Assembly: GCA_003254925.1 (NCBI GenBank)
Contig: QANZ01017167.1
Span: forward strand, 62,001 to 126,000
Reading direction: 5' to 3'
DNA: 64,000 bases
Source of the DNA: Chamaecrista fasciculata
Taxonomy: Eukaryota > Streptophyta > Magnoliopsida > Fabales > Fabaceae
Shown here: positions 27,005-37,809 of the stretch, piece by piece
How the letters are laid out: each line of letters begins with the position of its first letter
How positions within the stretch are numbered: position 1 is the stretch's first letter
Position numbers and translations under genes: made by a program
The notes under the pieces: generated by a model
Databases searched by the model: none
What the model was told of the DNA's origin: nothing
What the model saw: the letters and a program-made list of their open reading frames with translations, nothing else

Positions 27005-27209
27005 GGGCGTGTTTGGTGAGACTTGATGCCAAGTTTTCCTAGTTCGGATCGCACTACTTCCAAAATCCTGAATGTGTAGGAGGAAGATAATAGAGGATTC
27101 ATCAAGGACGAATCCTCTATTATCTTCTCTACAAGGGGAAAATTTTTCTCAATTGTTTTTTTTTTTTTTGCTTTGTTTAATATCCAATTTAAACATAGCC
27201 TCAAGATAT
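27005..27209. repeat. MITE-like segment containing an 18-bp perfect hairpin
   Basis: The left end GGGCGTGTTTGGTG is a common plant MITE terminus, and the right side reads ACATAGCCTC, giving a poor terminal inverted repeat. Inside, 27083-27100 and 27110-27127 are perfect reverse complements (18 bp) around a 9-nt loop. Confidence 0.5.
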
Positions 27210-28350
27210 GTAAATGTTGGGCTGTTGGCACAACAGAACTAATTTGGAGAGTGATTTCTTAAGGAATATCTCCTTTACTTGCATCGCTCAGACGTCAATT
27301 GTAACTGCCATGAAATCATTTATCTAGGCAAGAGTTTGTTTTTTGATTTTGAATATTAGATGAAGTTCCCTCCAGCCGATATCACTGGGGGTACTCTAAT
27401 GAAAAAGTTTCATTGAATGAGAAAGTTTATGTGAAGGTCAAAAACAAATATCTTATATCTTGGAGCACTAGCTCTCAAATGTTTATTAGTGCTGTCAACG
27501 AGTTATAGTTTTTTGTTTTTTTGGGTTACATTTTCAGACATTTTGTCCATTTCAGTATAGACTCAGTTTACAACTAGACAGTTTTGTCTTATTATATTCT
27601 AAAAATATCCAAATTTGTCCTTTTATGTTATGTCCACCCAAAACTTCAGTATTAAATTAGCCATCCTGATTTGAACACTAAATTTGAGAGTTCATGATGC
27701 TAGATGATATAACATGATTGAGATTATTAAATGTATCAACAAATAATATGCGGAATGGTAAAGAAAAAAAAGGAGAAAGGTAATATTAATTATTTTTTAG
27801 GTATGATGATCAGATTATATCTTTTATTGAATTGAAGATATATATTTTGTTAGATGAATTTAGATATTCTTATTTAATAATTAATATTACAGTAAAGTGG
27901 AAAATCTTTATAGAATTTCTGAATCCAGGCATCCCAAACTTTATGATGATATAGAACTCTGCCATAAGTTAGTTTATCTATTTTATAATAGTAAAAACTT
28001 GAAAATGAATGCTTGCTATATCGATAATTAACTTCAACAACAAAATGTAAATTAAGATAAAAATCTTGGTATCATTATGTCAATTGAAAAAACAAAAATT
28101 CTTTATATATATATATATATAGCTTTATTATCAAGTTCAAAATCCATGTAATTTTTTAGNAAAAAAAGAAAAGTCAAAGGTAACGTCGATGTGTGTGAAT
28201 TGTGATGGAAGAGATGGAAGTGAATAGAATTACAGTTATAACTAACTGCCTACGATGATGTTTCACCTCTCATTAGGTGGTTGTTGGAAGTTGGATCCTC
28301 TAACCTAATTTCCAGCCTCACTTACCACTGCTTTTTGGAAAAATATTAAT
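27210..28350. other. Intergenic AT-rich DNA
   Basis: No gene is recognised. An (AT)n tract lies near 28104-28122. A single N at 28160 beside a poly-A run marks an assembly ambiguity. Confidence 0.5.
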
Positions 28351-28358
28351 AAAAAATT

Positions 28359-28881
28359 GGTCAACGAGTCATTTTGATCCTAAATGTATACTTTAATATT
28401 TATTTTGGTCCATTATATTTCAAAATATTCAAATTAGCCTTAAATATTGACAAAATGTTTCATTTTGGTCCTAAATGTTGGTAAAATATTTCATTTTGGT
28501 TCCAAATTATTGAATTGGTCTTATATCTCTCGTCTCTCATTTTAAGTTTAAAAAACTTGTTAAGAGGAATTCTTCGCATTCGAATTTGAAACAAGAGAGA
28601 TATAACCAACTTTGCTTGTTTGAGCATGAAACAAACAATCTACTCTTAAGACCGATTTGATCTTGTTTGTTGACGACCCCAGTTGAATAGAGAAAGTACT
28701 CTTTGAGAACAATACGCAGCTTTAAACTCGTCACTTTTGAACTCAAAACGAGTCATATTCAATAGTTTAGACCAAAATGAAACATTTTGTTAACATTTAG
28801 GACCAATTTGAACATTTTGAAACATAATGGACCAATATGAATATTAGGACATACATTTAGGACCAAAATGAACTTTTAACC
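28359..28881 (-). mobile_element. Long-TIR foldback element with 9-bp TSD, copy 2 (inverted relative to copy 1)
   Basis: Ends begin GGTCAACGAGTCATTTTGATCC and the mirror image, with the same 'TTTGGTCC' blocks as copy 1 at 17437-17974. Flanks TAAAAAATT (28350-28358) and TAAAAAAAT (28882-28890) match at 8 of 9. The ~200-bp interior is homologous to the reverse complement of the copy 1 interior (shared words: GAGTACTTTCT, TGGGGTCG, GTTATATCTCTCT), so the two copies sit in opposite orientations 10.4 kb apart. Confidence 0.78.
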
Positions 28882-28899
28882 TAAAAAAATTGTATAAAG

Positions 28900-29940
28900 A
28901 ACCCTCCAACCTCTATTTACTTACTTAAGTTCGTGAGTTGTATGGGAAGCTAGAGTGCATATTTATTTTTTAAAAAAATTAAAGAAGGTAACGAATTGAA
29001 TATTTTCATGAACTTGTCCTTAGAAAATAAAGTAACGCATCATAAAAATGTTTTAAGAAAAATGAAGTAACAAAAAATATATAATTAATTTTTAAGTAAA
29101 AATATTTCTAATGTTTTTTTCTTCACACATTTATTTCACTTACAGTCATGTTCGAAGCAAACATTAGATGTTAACAAAAATTTTAATGAACTAACCTGAC
29201 CTAATCATATCACTTTAAATAAATTAATTTATTCTATTAAATCTAATATCGTTGGTCTTTCTAATGCTTTTTAATGGATGATTTAAAAAATTAATTAAAA
29301 ATATATAATTTTTATGGGTGGAAAACAATCGGAATTGGGACTCATCAACTGATCATAGGTTTGTTTACCAAGTGTTCAAAGGATGGCCATGAGGTCATAT
29401 ATGTGCTTGTTCACTCCTTTTCTTCACAAATACACACAGAAAAAGTGAAGCTGCCACGAGTACATGACACTTGGAAAATGTATTCCCCATATGATAATTG
29501 AGAAGCATCTATTCATCTAATCTTTGGCCATCCTACCAAACTTTTAAACGATTATTAATTACTATGTATCTTTTGAAAATCAACAAGAATCAAATTATCA
29601 ATATTATAGGTAAGCTAGTTTTTTTTAGGCTAATTTTTTTTTGGTAAATAAAAAGTTCATGTAAGTTGGGTCTCGAGATTTTTTTAAGGTTACGATACAT
29701 CTCTAGGTTTTATGAGCACTTATAGAGGTGCTAACATATCGCCAACTAATAAGACCGTCACATTAATAATCAATAATAAAAATATCATTTACAATCTTGT
29801 GGTCCTTAATTAACCTTTATCGGCAATGTTGAGATTAATTTGTGTGTATATATATTGGATTGGTTTAAGATACGACATATTTTAAACAAATGGATCAAAA
29901 GAATTTGGATTGGATTGGATTTTTTTTTTTGTAAAACCAT
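28900..29940. other. Intergenic AT-rich DNA
   Basis: No gene, RNA or repeat boundary is recognised. Confidence 0.4.
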
Positions 29941-29943
29941 ATA

Positions 29944-30106
29944 TCTTATATTATATGACTTCACTTCTTTCTGGTCGTCCACATCTTAAAACTATAGTAC
30001 AAAATTAATAATAAGAGAAAAATTATTATTTGATCCATTCTTTTTTACTGAGTTAACGATTTAGTCCCTCATTTATTTTACATAAACGGGCACGCAAAGC
30101 CTCTAG
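29944..30106 (+). mobile_element. Mini-Helitron lacking its 3' hairpin arm
   Basis: It begins TCTTATATTATATGACTTCA after an A and ends GCACGCAAAGCCTCTAG before a T, as in a Helitron. It is homologous along its length to the 180-bp element at 62461-62640 (TTTCTGGTCGT, TAACGATTTAGTCCCTC). Compared with that copy it has lost about 16 bp that form the 5' arm of the subterminal hairpin. Followed by (TA)n. Confidence 0.68.
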
Positions 30107-32328
30107 TATATATATATATATATCATTCATTTATCTGTGTACCAGTTCATATGAAAATTAATTTTGTTTAGATTGAAAAGTAAACTATTAAAGCCTCTTT
30201 ATCGACTCCGTTGATCAAACCATGATCATTTCTCTTGGAGTGCAACTCATCACTTAACATTGTGTCAAATCTCTCTCGATATTCTCTTAAAAAATTGGAT
30301 CATATTTGATAGTACTGATTACTATTGGTCCAAACCAACCCAACTCATACTAATGGATTGATTATTTATATTTTTTTCTTTGTTTTTTTTGTTGCATAAA
30401 GATATTTGAATATATATTTAATTTATGTTTTTAATGAGGTATATTAATTATTAAAAAAATCGGTTATATCAAAATATTTATAATTTAAATTGTAAACTAA
30501 ATGCGCCAAATTAATAGAAGAAAAACTATTGCATACTAAGTTTTAATAAATAAATGAGAAAAATGTTCCAAACTCTCAGTTTTGGGCTTTTGGCATTGAC
30601 CCCTACTTTGCCTCTTGAGAGATAAGATCATGAGATTGTGACTTTTCCAAAGCATATTTTGATGAATTGCACGTTTAATTTAATCCTCTATTATTTTTGT
30701 TAAAATAGCTTTTATTTTAATCAATGATTTTAAAATAAAACATATTTTTTAATTTAATCCTCTATTATTTTTTTAAAAATAGCTTTTATTTTAATCAATG
30801 ATTTTATTTTATTTTTAAATAATTTTTACCTCTATTAATAAAGTCTTTCAAAATATTATATTTAAAGAATTTAATTATCCTTTTTTTTCCCAAACTTAAC
30901 CCTAAATTGAAGCAAAGACCTGAAAAGTTAAAGTGAGTGGATTGACGATCTTGGATGATGATTCATCGCATAGAATGATGATAGAAATTTCTTCTTCTTC
31001 TTTTTTTTTTTTTTTTNTGCATTTTAAATTTCATAATCACCGTTAATATGTAGGGCTGTAACGGCTGCTCAAATTAATATAATCCAAAATCAACTAATCC
31101 ATTATAATATGAATTAAACAACGAACATTTATCAAAATCGAGTATGTTATTGAATTGATTGGATAAATTTACATAAAAATTGATTATGCCGATTTAATTT
31201 TTAGATGATAATTAATATTATTCAAATAAAAATGACCAATCAATTAATATAATATTATTTAAATTTAATCATATATATTATATAATAATAGTATTTTTTG
31301 TGTTTTAGTGTTACTTATTATTATGTTTTGTGATGCAGTTATTTATTATTTTGCTACAAATGTAAGTTTTAGTTTATTCAAAAAAAATATCTCTTTATTT
31401 TTAAAAGAATTGTATAATTGTTTTTTCTATTTTTGTGATAAATCAATCAACTGAGCTAGGCTAATCACATTCATATGAAATTTAAAATTGCATCCCATAA
31501 AATTTTAAATTTTTGTCTATATGATTTTTATTTTCAGTTGAATATTTGATACTTTCAGACCGTAATGTGGTTTATTTATCGATGGTCACAATTAGTCATT
31601 GAAATAATTCTTTAAAAAGTAATGTATAATTCTAAATTTATCAAATATTTAAAATAATGAGAGATTTATCTGAAATGGATTCTCTACAATGTAAATATAA
31701 TTCAGTTTAGAGAGAGAAAGAAAGAGAAATGTGAGTTCCACTAATATTTATCAAATCACAACATAATGTGTGACGTGTGTAGTTTAATTGGAGACATTTG
31801 TTTTTTCATAAAACAAATAGATTTAACAGTAATTAACAGAGAGATTGATATGTATATTGTATAATATAAACATTGCATTTTTCTGGGACATCAAGGGTCA
31901 CTTCAAACTTTGAGGGACTAGAATGTAACTGAATGCATCTTTCATGGACCATTTTGTGAATTTACTCTAAATTGGTAAATCCTAGGGTTAAAAAAGAAGA
32001 TGGCGAAAGAGGGTATATATAGTACAGGGTAGTGTTTAGATTAGATATGGTGTGGCGGCGAGAATGAGAATCACGGACGGACTTGAATTCAGTTTTTCAG
32101 AATTCTCAAGTGAATAGTCTCTCTCATATCATCTCTGCCTCACTCATTAAAGATTCACTTTCACTTATTTTTTTATTTATTAACTATTTTCATTATTATT
32201 ATATATTTATGATTTCAAATTAATTAAAGAAGAATGTCTCGTCCGACCGTATCTGACACTGTTTTACATAACTGAATCCACATCCTCACACTTTATTTAT
32301 TGCTTATTATTTATTACTTATTACTTAT

Positions 32329-32363
<35 letters not shown>

Positions 32364-32530
32364 ACAAATCACACACAATCTGTGAGACTGTAGCCTACCT
32401 ACGCCCTACCACCTTACCTATGTGATGCTCTACATAAATACCCTACCTTGCTTTTTCTCTCTCTTCTTTTCTCTCTACTCTTCATTTCTTTTTTGGTAAA
32501 TTTTTTCTACTCTTTACAAAAGTGCTATTT
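30107..32530. other. Intergenic repeat-rich DNA
   Basis: A ~74-bp unit is tandemly duplicated at about 30677-30825. A single N is at 31017 within a poly-T run. A possible hAT-like end (TAGGGCTGTAACGGC) begins at about 31052 with no partner found. Near 31672 there is half of the element type seen intact at 36466-36631. A (CT)n tract lies at 32331-32361. No gene. Confidence 0.5.
30677..30825. repeat. Tandem duplication, ~74-bp unit x2
   Basis: The segment starting AATTTAATCCTCTATTATTT at 30677 recurs at 30751 with few changes, including TAGCTTTTATTTTAATCAAT. Confidence 0.75.
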
Positions 32531-32537
32531 TAAATTC

Positions 32538-33831
32538 GGCCAAAGTCCTATTTTAGTTCCTCAGTTATGCTCCTTGTTCCAAATAGGTCCCCCAGTTATT
32601 TTTTGTTCCATATTGGTCCCCCAGTTATGCAAAACTTGAAAAAGTTGGTCCCTCTAACGTTTTCCATCCATTTTTCCATTAAAAAAAGAGGAAAAATAAA
32701 CTTTCATCTCCAAAAGTTTTATTTTCTTATATTAAAGTCCTTTTCTTTTTATAATAGGATCAAAACATAAGAAAATGAAGTAAATTAAGATTTTAAGTGA
32801 ATTTACCAAAAAATACAAAATCAATCTTTCTCTCTCTGATTCCCCCTCTCTCTCTCTGATTCCCCCTTCTCTCCGTCTCCGCCATTGTGAATCGGTGACC
32901 AAATCAGATTTTTGTGCCTTTTTTTTATTTAATGCAAATAGGGACCAAAACGAAAATAGCACAAAATAGGATGGACCAAAAGTGCAAAATGCCCCAAAAC
33001 AAAGAAGTCAATAAAGAAGAACGCTAATCTTCTTCTTCCTCGCGAGGGTCACTGTTCATCCACCATTTTTTGTCCGATTTTGAGCTCGTTTTGATCAGAT
33101 ATTGCATGGATTTTGATGGTTTCATGACTTAAATTCATTTTCATGAATCAATGTCAAAAGATCAAGCTCAAAAACGCCCCAAATACTAAAAGTCGAACGG
33201 ATGAACCCTAAAATAATCGATTTCGAAACACAGCAAATCGGACCTTTTTCCTCAAAATTTATCCATGCAAAATGATCCTTAGGGTCCGAAAATGAGTACC
33301 TATAAACTCATTTCTCAAAACAAACTCCAACAAAGCCGGATCTAAGCTCAAAAGTTCAAAAAAAAAATAGGGTAAATGGGTTTTCAATTTTTTCCCAAAA
33401 CAAGCTCTAATCCAGCAATTTTGACATGTTACTTGAGCTCTCGGAGCTTCCGAGCTCCGTTGGCGAGGCTTCGCTCGCCGCCGCCGCCGACGGAGGAGGC
33501 GTCTGTTGTTGCAGGTCGAGAGAGAGAGAGAAAGAGGGAATAAGAGAGAGAGGGGGAATCAAAGAGAGAGAGAGATTGATTTTGTGTTTTTGGGTAAATT
33601 CACTCAAAATCTTAATTTACTTCATTTTCTTATGTTTTGATCCTATTATAAAAAGAAAATGACCTTAATATAAGAAAATAAAACTTTTGGGGATGAAAGT
33701 TTATTTTTCATCTTTTTTTAACGGAAAAATGGATTTAAAACGTTAGAGGGACCAACTTTTTCAAGTTTTGCATAACTGGGGGACCAATATGGAACAAAAA
33801 ATAACTGGGGGACCAAAATAGGACTTTGGCC
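32538..33831 (-). mobile_element. 1.29-kb long-TIR element with near-exact 9-bp TSD and GC-rich internal segment
   Basis: Terminal inverted repeats of about 280 bp (32538-32830 and 33560-33831) begin GGCCAAAGTCCTATTTTAG and pair almost completely. Flanks TTTAAATTC (32529-32537) and TTTTAATTC (33832-33840) agree at 8 of 9, consistent with a Mutator-like TSD. The interior has two parts: a ~330-bp core (about 33030-33360) that on the minus strand is homologous to the interior of the 59.7-kb element, and a GC-rich stretch (33435-33510) unlike its AT-rich surroundings. No transposase is seen. Confidence 0.82.
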
Positions 33832-34029
33832 TTTTAATTCCATATAGAATATTTTTGTTTTTGTTAATCTTTGTTTAAGATTTTTTATTGGAAATTTAAA
33901 GTTATTGTTTATTTTTTGGCCAAGTAAATTTAAATTTATTGGTATGTTTAGAGAAAGAAGAAGAAAGAAGAAGAGGAAGCATGTGTGTGTTTTTTTTTTA
34001 TTATTTTGGTGCTAAATTGGTTAAAATCC

Positions 34030-34271
34030 TTCATTTTTTTTTTACATTTTAGTTTTATTATATAGAAAAATGGTCTTAGTGAAAGAAAAAATATTGGGAG
34101 ATGAAAACTAATTTTTTTTTTAATTTTTAACAGAAAAAGTGGATGAAAAATGTTGAGGGATTAACGACGAAACGTTTTGAAAACTTAAGGGACCAAAGCA
34201 GAACGTAAAAAAGATGAGGGACTAAAACAAAATTTTGAGTAAACCTGAGGGACCAAAATAAAACTTTGGCC
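34030..34271. repeat. Solo arm of a related foldback element
   Basis: It matches the right TIR of the 32.5-kb element in order ('gggatgaaa', 'gagggaccaa', 'gggaccaaaataaaactttggcc') and ends at the same AAACTTTGGCC boundary. No pairing left arm is visible, so this is a half-element or a deletion remnant. Confidence 0.6.
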
Positions 34272-34274
34272 TTA

Positions 34275-35730
34275 TATAAATAACAATAACTTTTAATTAT
34301 AATTAATTACATATTAAAAAAAGAGTATGCATTTGATTTTATATAAATTTATTGATGTCAAAATATACTTTGTGTGTTGATGAGAGATTGAGAATGTAAA
34401 AAGTTGAGAGTGACCGGTAAGCCAAAATAGTACTAACTGCTACTCTGTTGTGTACCTGCATCACTCTGCCTTTTGGACCCCTCCTCTCTTCACTTGTCTA
34501 TTCCATTTTTTTCCCTTTCCTTTACAAAATCCTAAATAATATAATATGATAAATGCTCATAATGTATTAAATGTAGTATACAGTTTTTTTTAAAAAAAAA
34601 ATAATACTTTAAAGATGTATAAGATTTTTTTTCTAATTTTAAATTATGCGTAGTATTTTTTAATTTTAAAAAATAATAAAATATCTTTTTTAACTTTTGA
34701 TTTTGTATAAAAAGTCCTTTTTAATCAGTTTTGGATTTGAGAAATCTAAAGCTTTTATTTATATTATAATTTTGTTACATATTATATTGACCAAATCTTA
34801 GATTTAGTTATTATTATATTCAATAGTGGTCAAAAATAATAAAAAACGCATCTTGATTTTTTTTATGAAAATCTTAATAATTGTTTTTTTAACAAAATTT
34901 AAAAAGTTTGGAGATTTTTCTAATCATTTTTAGAGTTTGCATATAAGTTAAATTCATGATGGTTTTGTACATTGTAACCAAGAAAATAATGAAAGTTTTG
35001 ATGATTTTCTTCTTTTTAAAGAATAGAACTATGCAGTTAACTTAAACGAGATAAATTGTATATTGTGCTAAGTTGAGGGATATTATGTGCATTTTAATCA
35101 TAATTCTTCATGAAAATATATTTTTTTATTTCTGAAATAAGAAACTTATTTGTTTATTTGTAATTTAGTTTCTCAATATGTTTTACATGCTATTTATTAC
35201 TCTTATGCTAGTCAACCATAAAAACAAGGAAAACAAATCATGTGAGGCTAAAATAATGATTTTCAGTAAAAATTTGTAGTTTTAAAAACTTCTTGTTTTG
35301 CCAAAAAAAGTATTTCTTTTACTTCAACTTGAAAGTATGTGTTACAATTCTCAATTCCTTTTTACGGTAAAAAGTAAATTCGACTCATAAAGAACTTTAT
35401 ATTTATGGATAAATTTAATTTAGCAAGTTACTAAAACGAAAAATTCAATTAATTCATTTTGCCAATACTGGCAATGCACTTTTTTTTTCATTAATTAGGA
35501 TATATAAATATTGCCATCTTTTTAATAAATTATAGAAGAAATTGCAATTAGAGATAAGGACAAACCATTTTTTTAATGAGTGTCAATAAATTTAGAAAAT
35601 ATTTTAGTAATTTCACATAAGCTTCACATCTAATTTAAATTATGAGCTATTGCATAGAGTAAAAGACCAAAAGGATTAAGATTATTTTTATAAATTAAAT
35701 GTGTAAATATAGACATTGAAATTTTATTTT
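34275..35730. other. Intergenic AT-rich DNA
   Basis: Strongly AT-rich, with no gene or repeat boundary recognised. Confidence 0.45.
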
Positions 35731-35735
35731 ATTTT

Positions 35736-36197
35736 TGTCAAAACCGAATCGGACAAAGATTCGGACTAGTGTTTGGTTCACGGTTTGATTGGTCGATTCG
35801 GTCGAACCATCGGTCGGACTGGATGATGCAATAAATAATTATTTTTAATATATTAAATATAAATCCTCTATAATGATACAAATAATTATTTTTAAAATAA
35901 TTAGTAATTTATTTTATTCTAAATATTAAAAGAACAAATGAAAAAGAATGATAAAAGATGAATGAGGGCCTCCACTTTGTCTTCTTATAATTTTTAATAA
36001 TTTTTTTTTTATTTAAAAAAAATTGAGTGAACCACCGTTTTTTGGGCGGTTTGGCAGTTGGACCCAATTCGCCGGTTTTCAGCCGATTATTTCCGGTCCA
36101 AATGTCAGTTTGGTTGTTTTGGTTGAACCCACTCACTCTTGTATTCGGTTGATGGTTGAACCGGTCGGACCGTCCGATCCGATTCTGACAACACTGC
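35736..36197. repeat. hAT-like inverted-repeat element (candidate)
   Basis: The left end GTCAAAACCGAATCGGA pairs with the right end TCCGATCCGATTCTGACAACACTG. The right end matches the common plant terminus CAGTGTTGTCA in reverse. GGTCGGAC/GTCCGACC words occur on both sides. A short A/T-rich filler of about 150 bp lies in the middle. No clear 8-bp TSD. Confidence 0.5.
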
Positions 36198-36465
36198 TAA
36201 AAATTAAAGTGGATAAATACTAGCTTCTCTCGTCAGTATTAATGTTTTAATTAAACTGCAAGAAAGGGTGACAGAGGATTTACATGCCAATCTTGTCTAA
36301 ATAGTAAATACTATCATTTATTGCTTAAATAGTTTTTTTTTTCTTTAACTCATGAAATTATACTCGCTTAACTTACTATTATTAATATATAACCTAATTA
36401 ATAGGAAAAAAAATCAAAAAATTAAAACCTATCGATAATATATCTTCAGTCTCAGGTCTTTATAC

Positions 36466-36631
36466 GAGAGTGGATCCTCTGCATTGTAAAATTTGTACAG
36501 TGTAAAAAGAGAATGAAAGAGTTGGAGAGTGAAGTTTGGTGCAATGTGAGTCCCACTAAAATTTTCTTTCTCTAACTCTTTCTTTCTCTTTCTACACTTT
36601 ATGAAGTTAAAATGCAAAGGATTCAGGTTCC
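36466..36631. mobile_element. 166-bp MITE with exact 9-bp TSD
   Basis: The flanking repeat TCTTTATAC occurs at 36457-36465 and 36632-36640. Arms pair imperfectly: GGATCCTCTGCATTGTAAAA on the left against TTTTAACT..GCAAAGGATTC on the right, continuing through 'gaatgaaagagttggag'. A related half-copy with 'ATGTGAGTTCCACTAA' lies near 31672-31780. Confidence 0.72.
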
Positions 36632-36649
36632 TCTTTATACTATGTAAAG

Positions 36650-37380
36650 AGATAGTTATTAGACCTGTTCTAGTAAATGTTGACTTAAATTAAAAAATAA
36701 ACAAATAATAATATATTATAAATCAAAACTGATAATTATTTAAAAGTACTGTATAATATATACAATTTCAAAATTTTCTCTATTATAATTAGCTATTTTA
36801 TAAAAAAAAAGAGAAAATAATTGACATTTCCCTCTCATTGATTGAATTATTCATGACATGAGGCCTTGTGTTGGTCTATTTTTCTTTTTTCTTGTATCTT
36901 CATTTCCTCCCAAAAAATTATCAAAGCAGAATGCTGAGTGGTTTGGCATTTTCTATGTGTATGTATTTATATTATTAGATGATGATTGAATATATCATTG
37001 TCAAATTGTTTGATGCAATTAATAAATAAATAAATTATGATTCTTGGAAGGAATGTTAATGTATACATGACATGGAAATAGCACTATATATACCTTGGCG
37101 TGGGGACTGTGAAACTTCACTTTCAACCTCTTGTACTTTTCTTCTGCAACTCTCTTTTTGCCTTTTTAAATTATATATATGTCTTATAGATCCTCTAGAA
37201 TATGTTATACAAAATATAATAAAATAGGTTAGATTAATTAATTAATGTGTACAAAATATACATACCTATTTTAATTTTTTATTTGGATTATTATTGATGA
37301 AGCTGGGTAATTTTGAAAGATTAGAATCGATGTTAATCTATAAGAAAATAAAATAAAGATGGAGTGACAATATACATGGG
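36650..37380. other. Intergenic AT-rich DNA
   Basis: No feature is recognised apart from simple A/T tracts. Confidence 0.4.
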
Positions 37381-37390
37381 ATAAAAGAGT

Positions 37391-37800
37391 GGGGTAAATT
37401 ACATAAAGAGTCCTTGTAGTTTGGTCTATTTAGAGAAAGCGTCTATGTGGTTTAAAAAGTGACAAATAAGGGATTGATGTTTGCTTCGTTAACGAAAGAA
37501 GTCCCAAATGTTTTTTTTCCGTCAAAAGTTAATGATGTCCTCAGCTCTTATTTGACACTTTTTAAATTACATGGACTTTTTTTCTAAATAGGTCAAACTA
37601 CAAAGACCCTCTGTGTAATTTACTCTAGAATAGGGGTCATGTGCAAGGCACATAGAAGGACCCTGTTAACTTTAGACGGAAAAGATTTCTGAGACCTCTT
37701 TTGTTAACGATGTAAAATTTAGTACTTTATTTGTCACTTTTTAAATCACAATGACTTTTTTTTAAAATAGGTTAAACTATAGGCACTCTGTAATTTACTC
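37391..37800. mobile_element. TIR element with 8-bp TSD and internally duplicated right half
   Basis: The left end GGGGTAAATTACATAAAGAG pairs with two successive right ends: TGTGTAATTTACTCT at about 37625 and TGTAATTTACTC at 37800. Flanking AAAAGAGT occurs at 37383-37390 and at 37801-37808, so the outer right end is the true terminus and the element's right arm is duplicated inside it. Confidence 0.7.
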
Positions 37801-37809
37801 AAAAGAGTA

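Noticed and set aside
34030..34271. Complete foldback element using GGCCAAGTAAATTT near 33918 as left end
   Set aside because: That sequence does not pair with the right arm and the flanking 9-mers differ.
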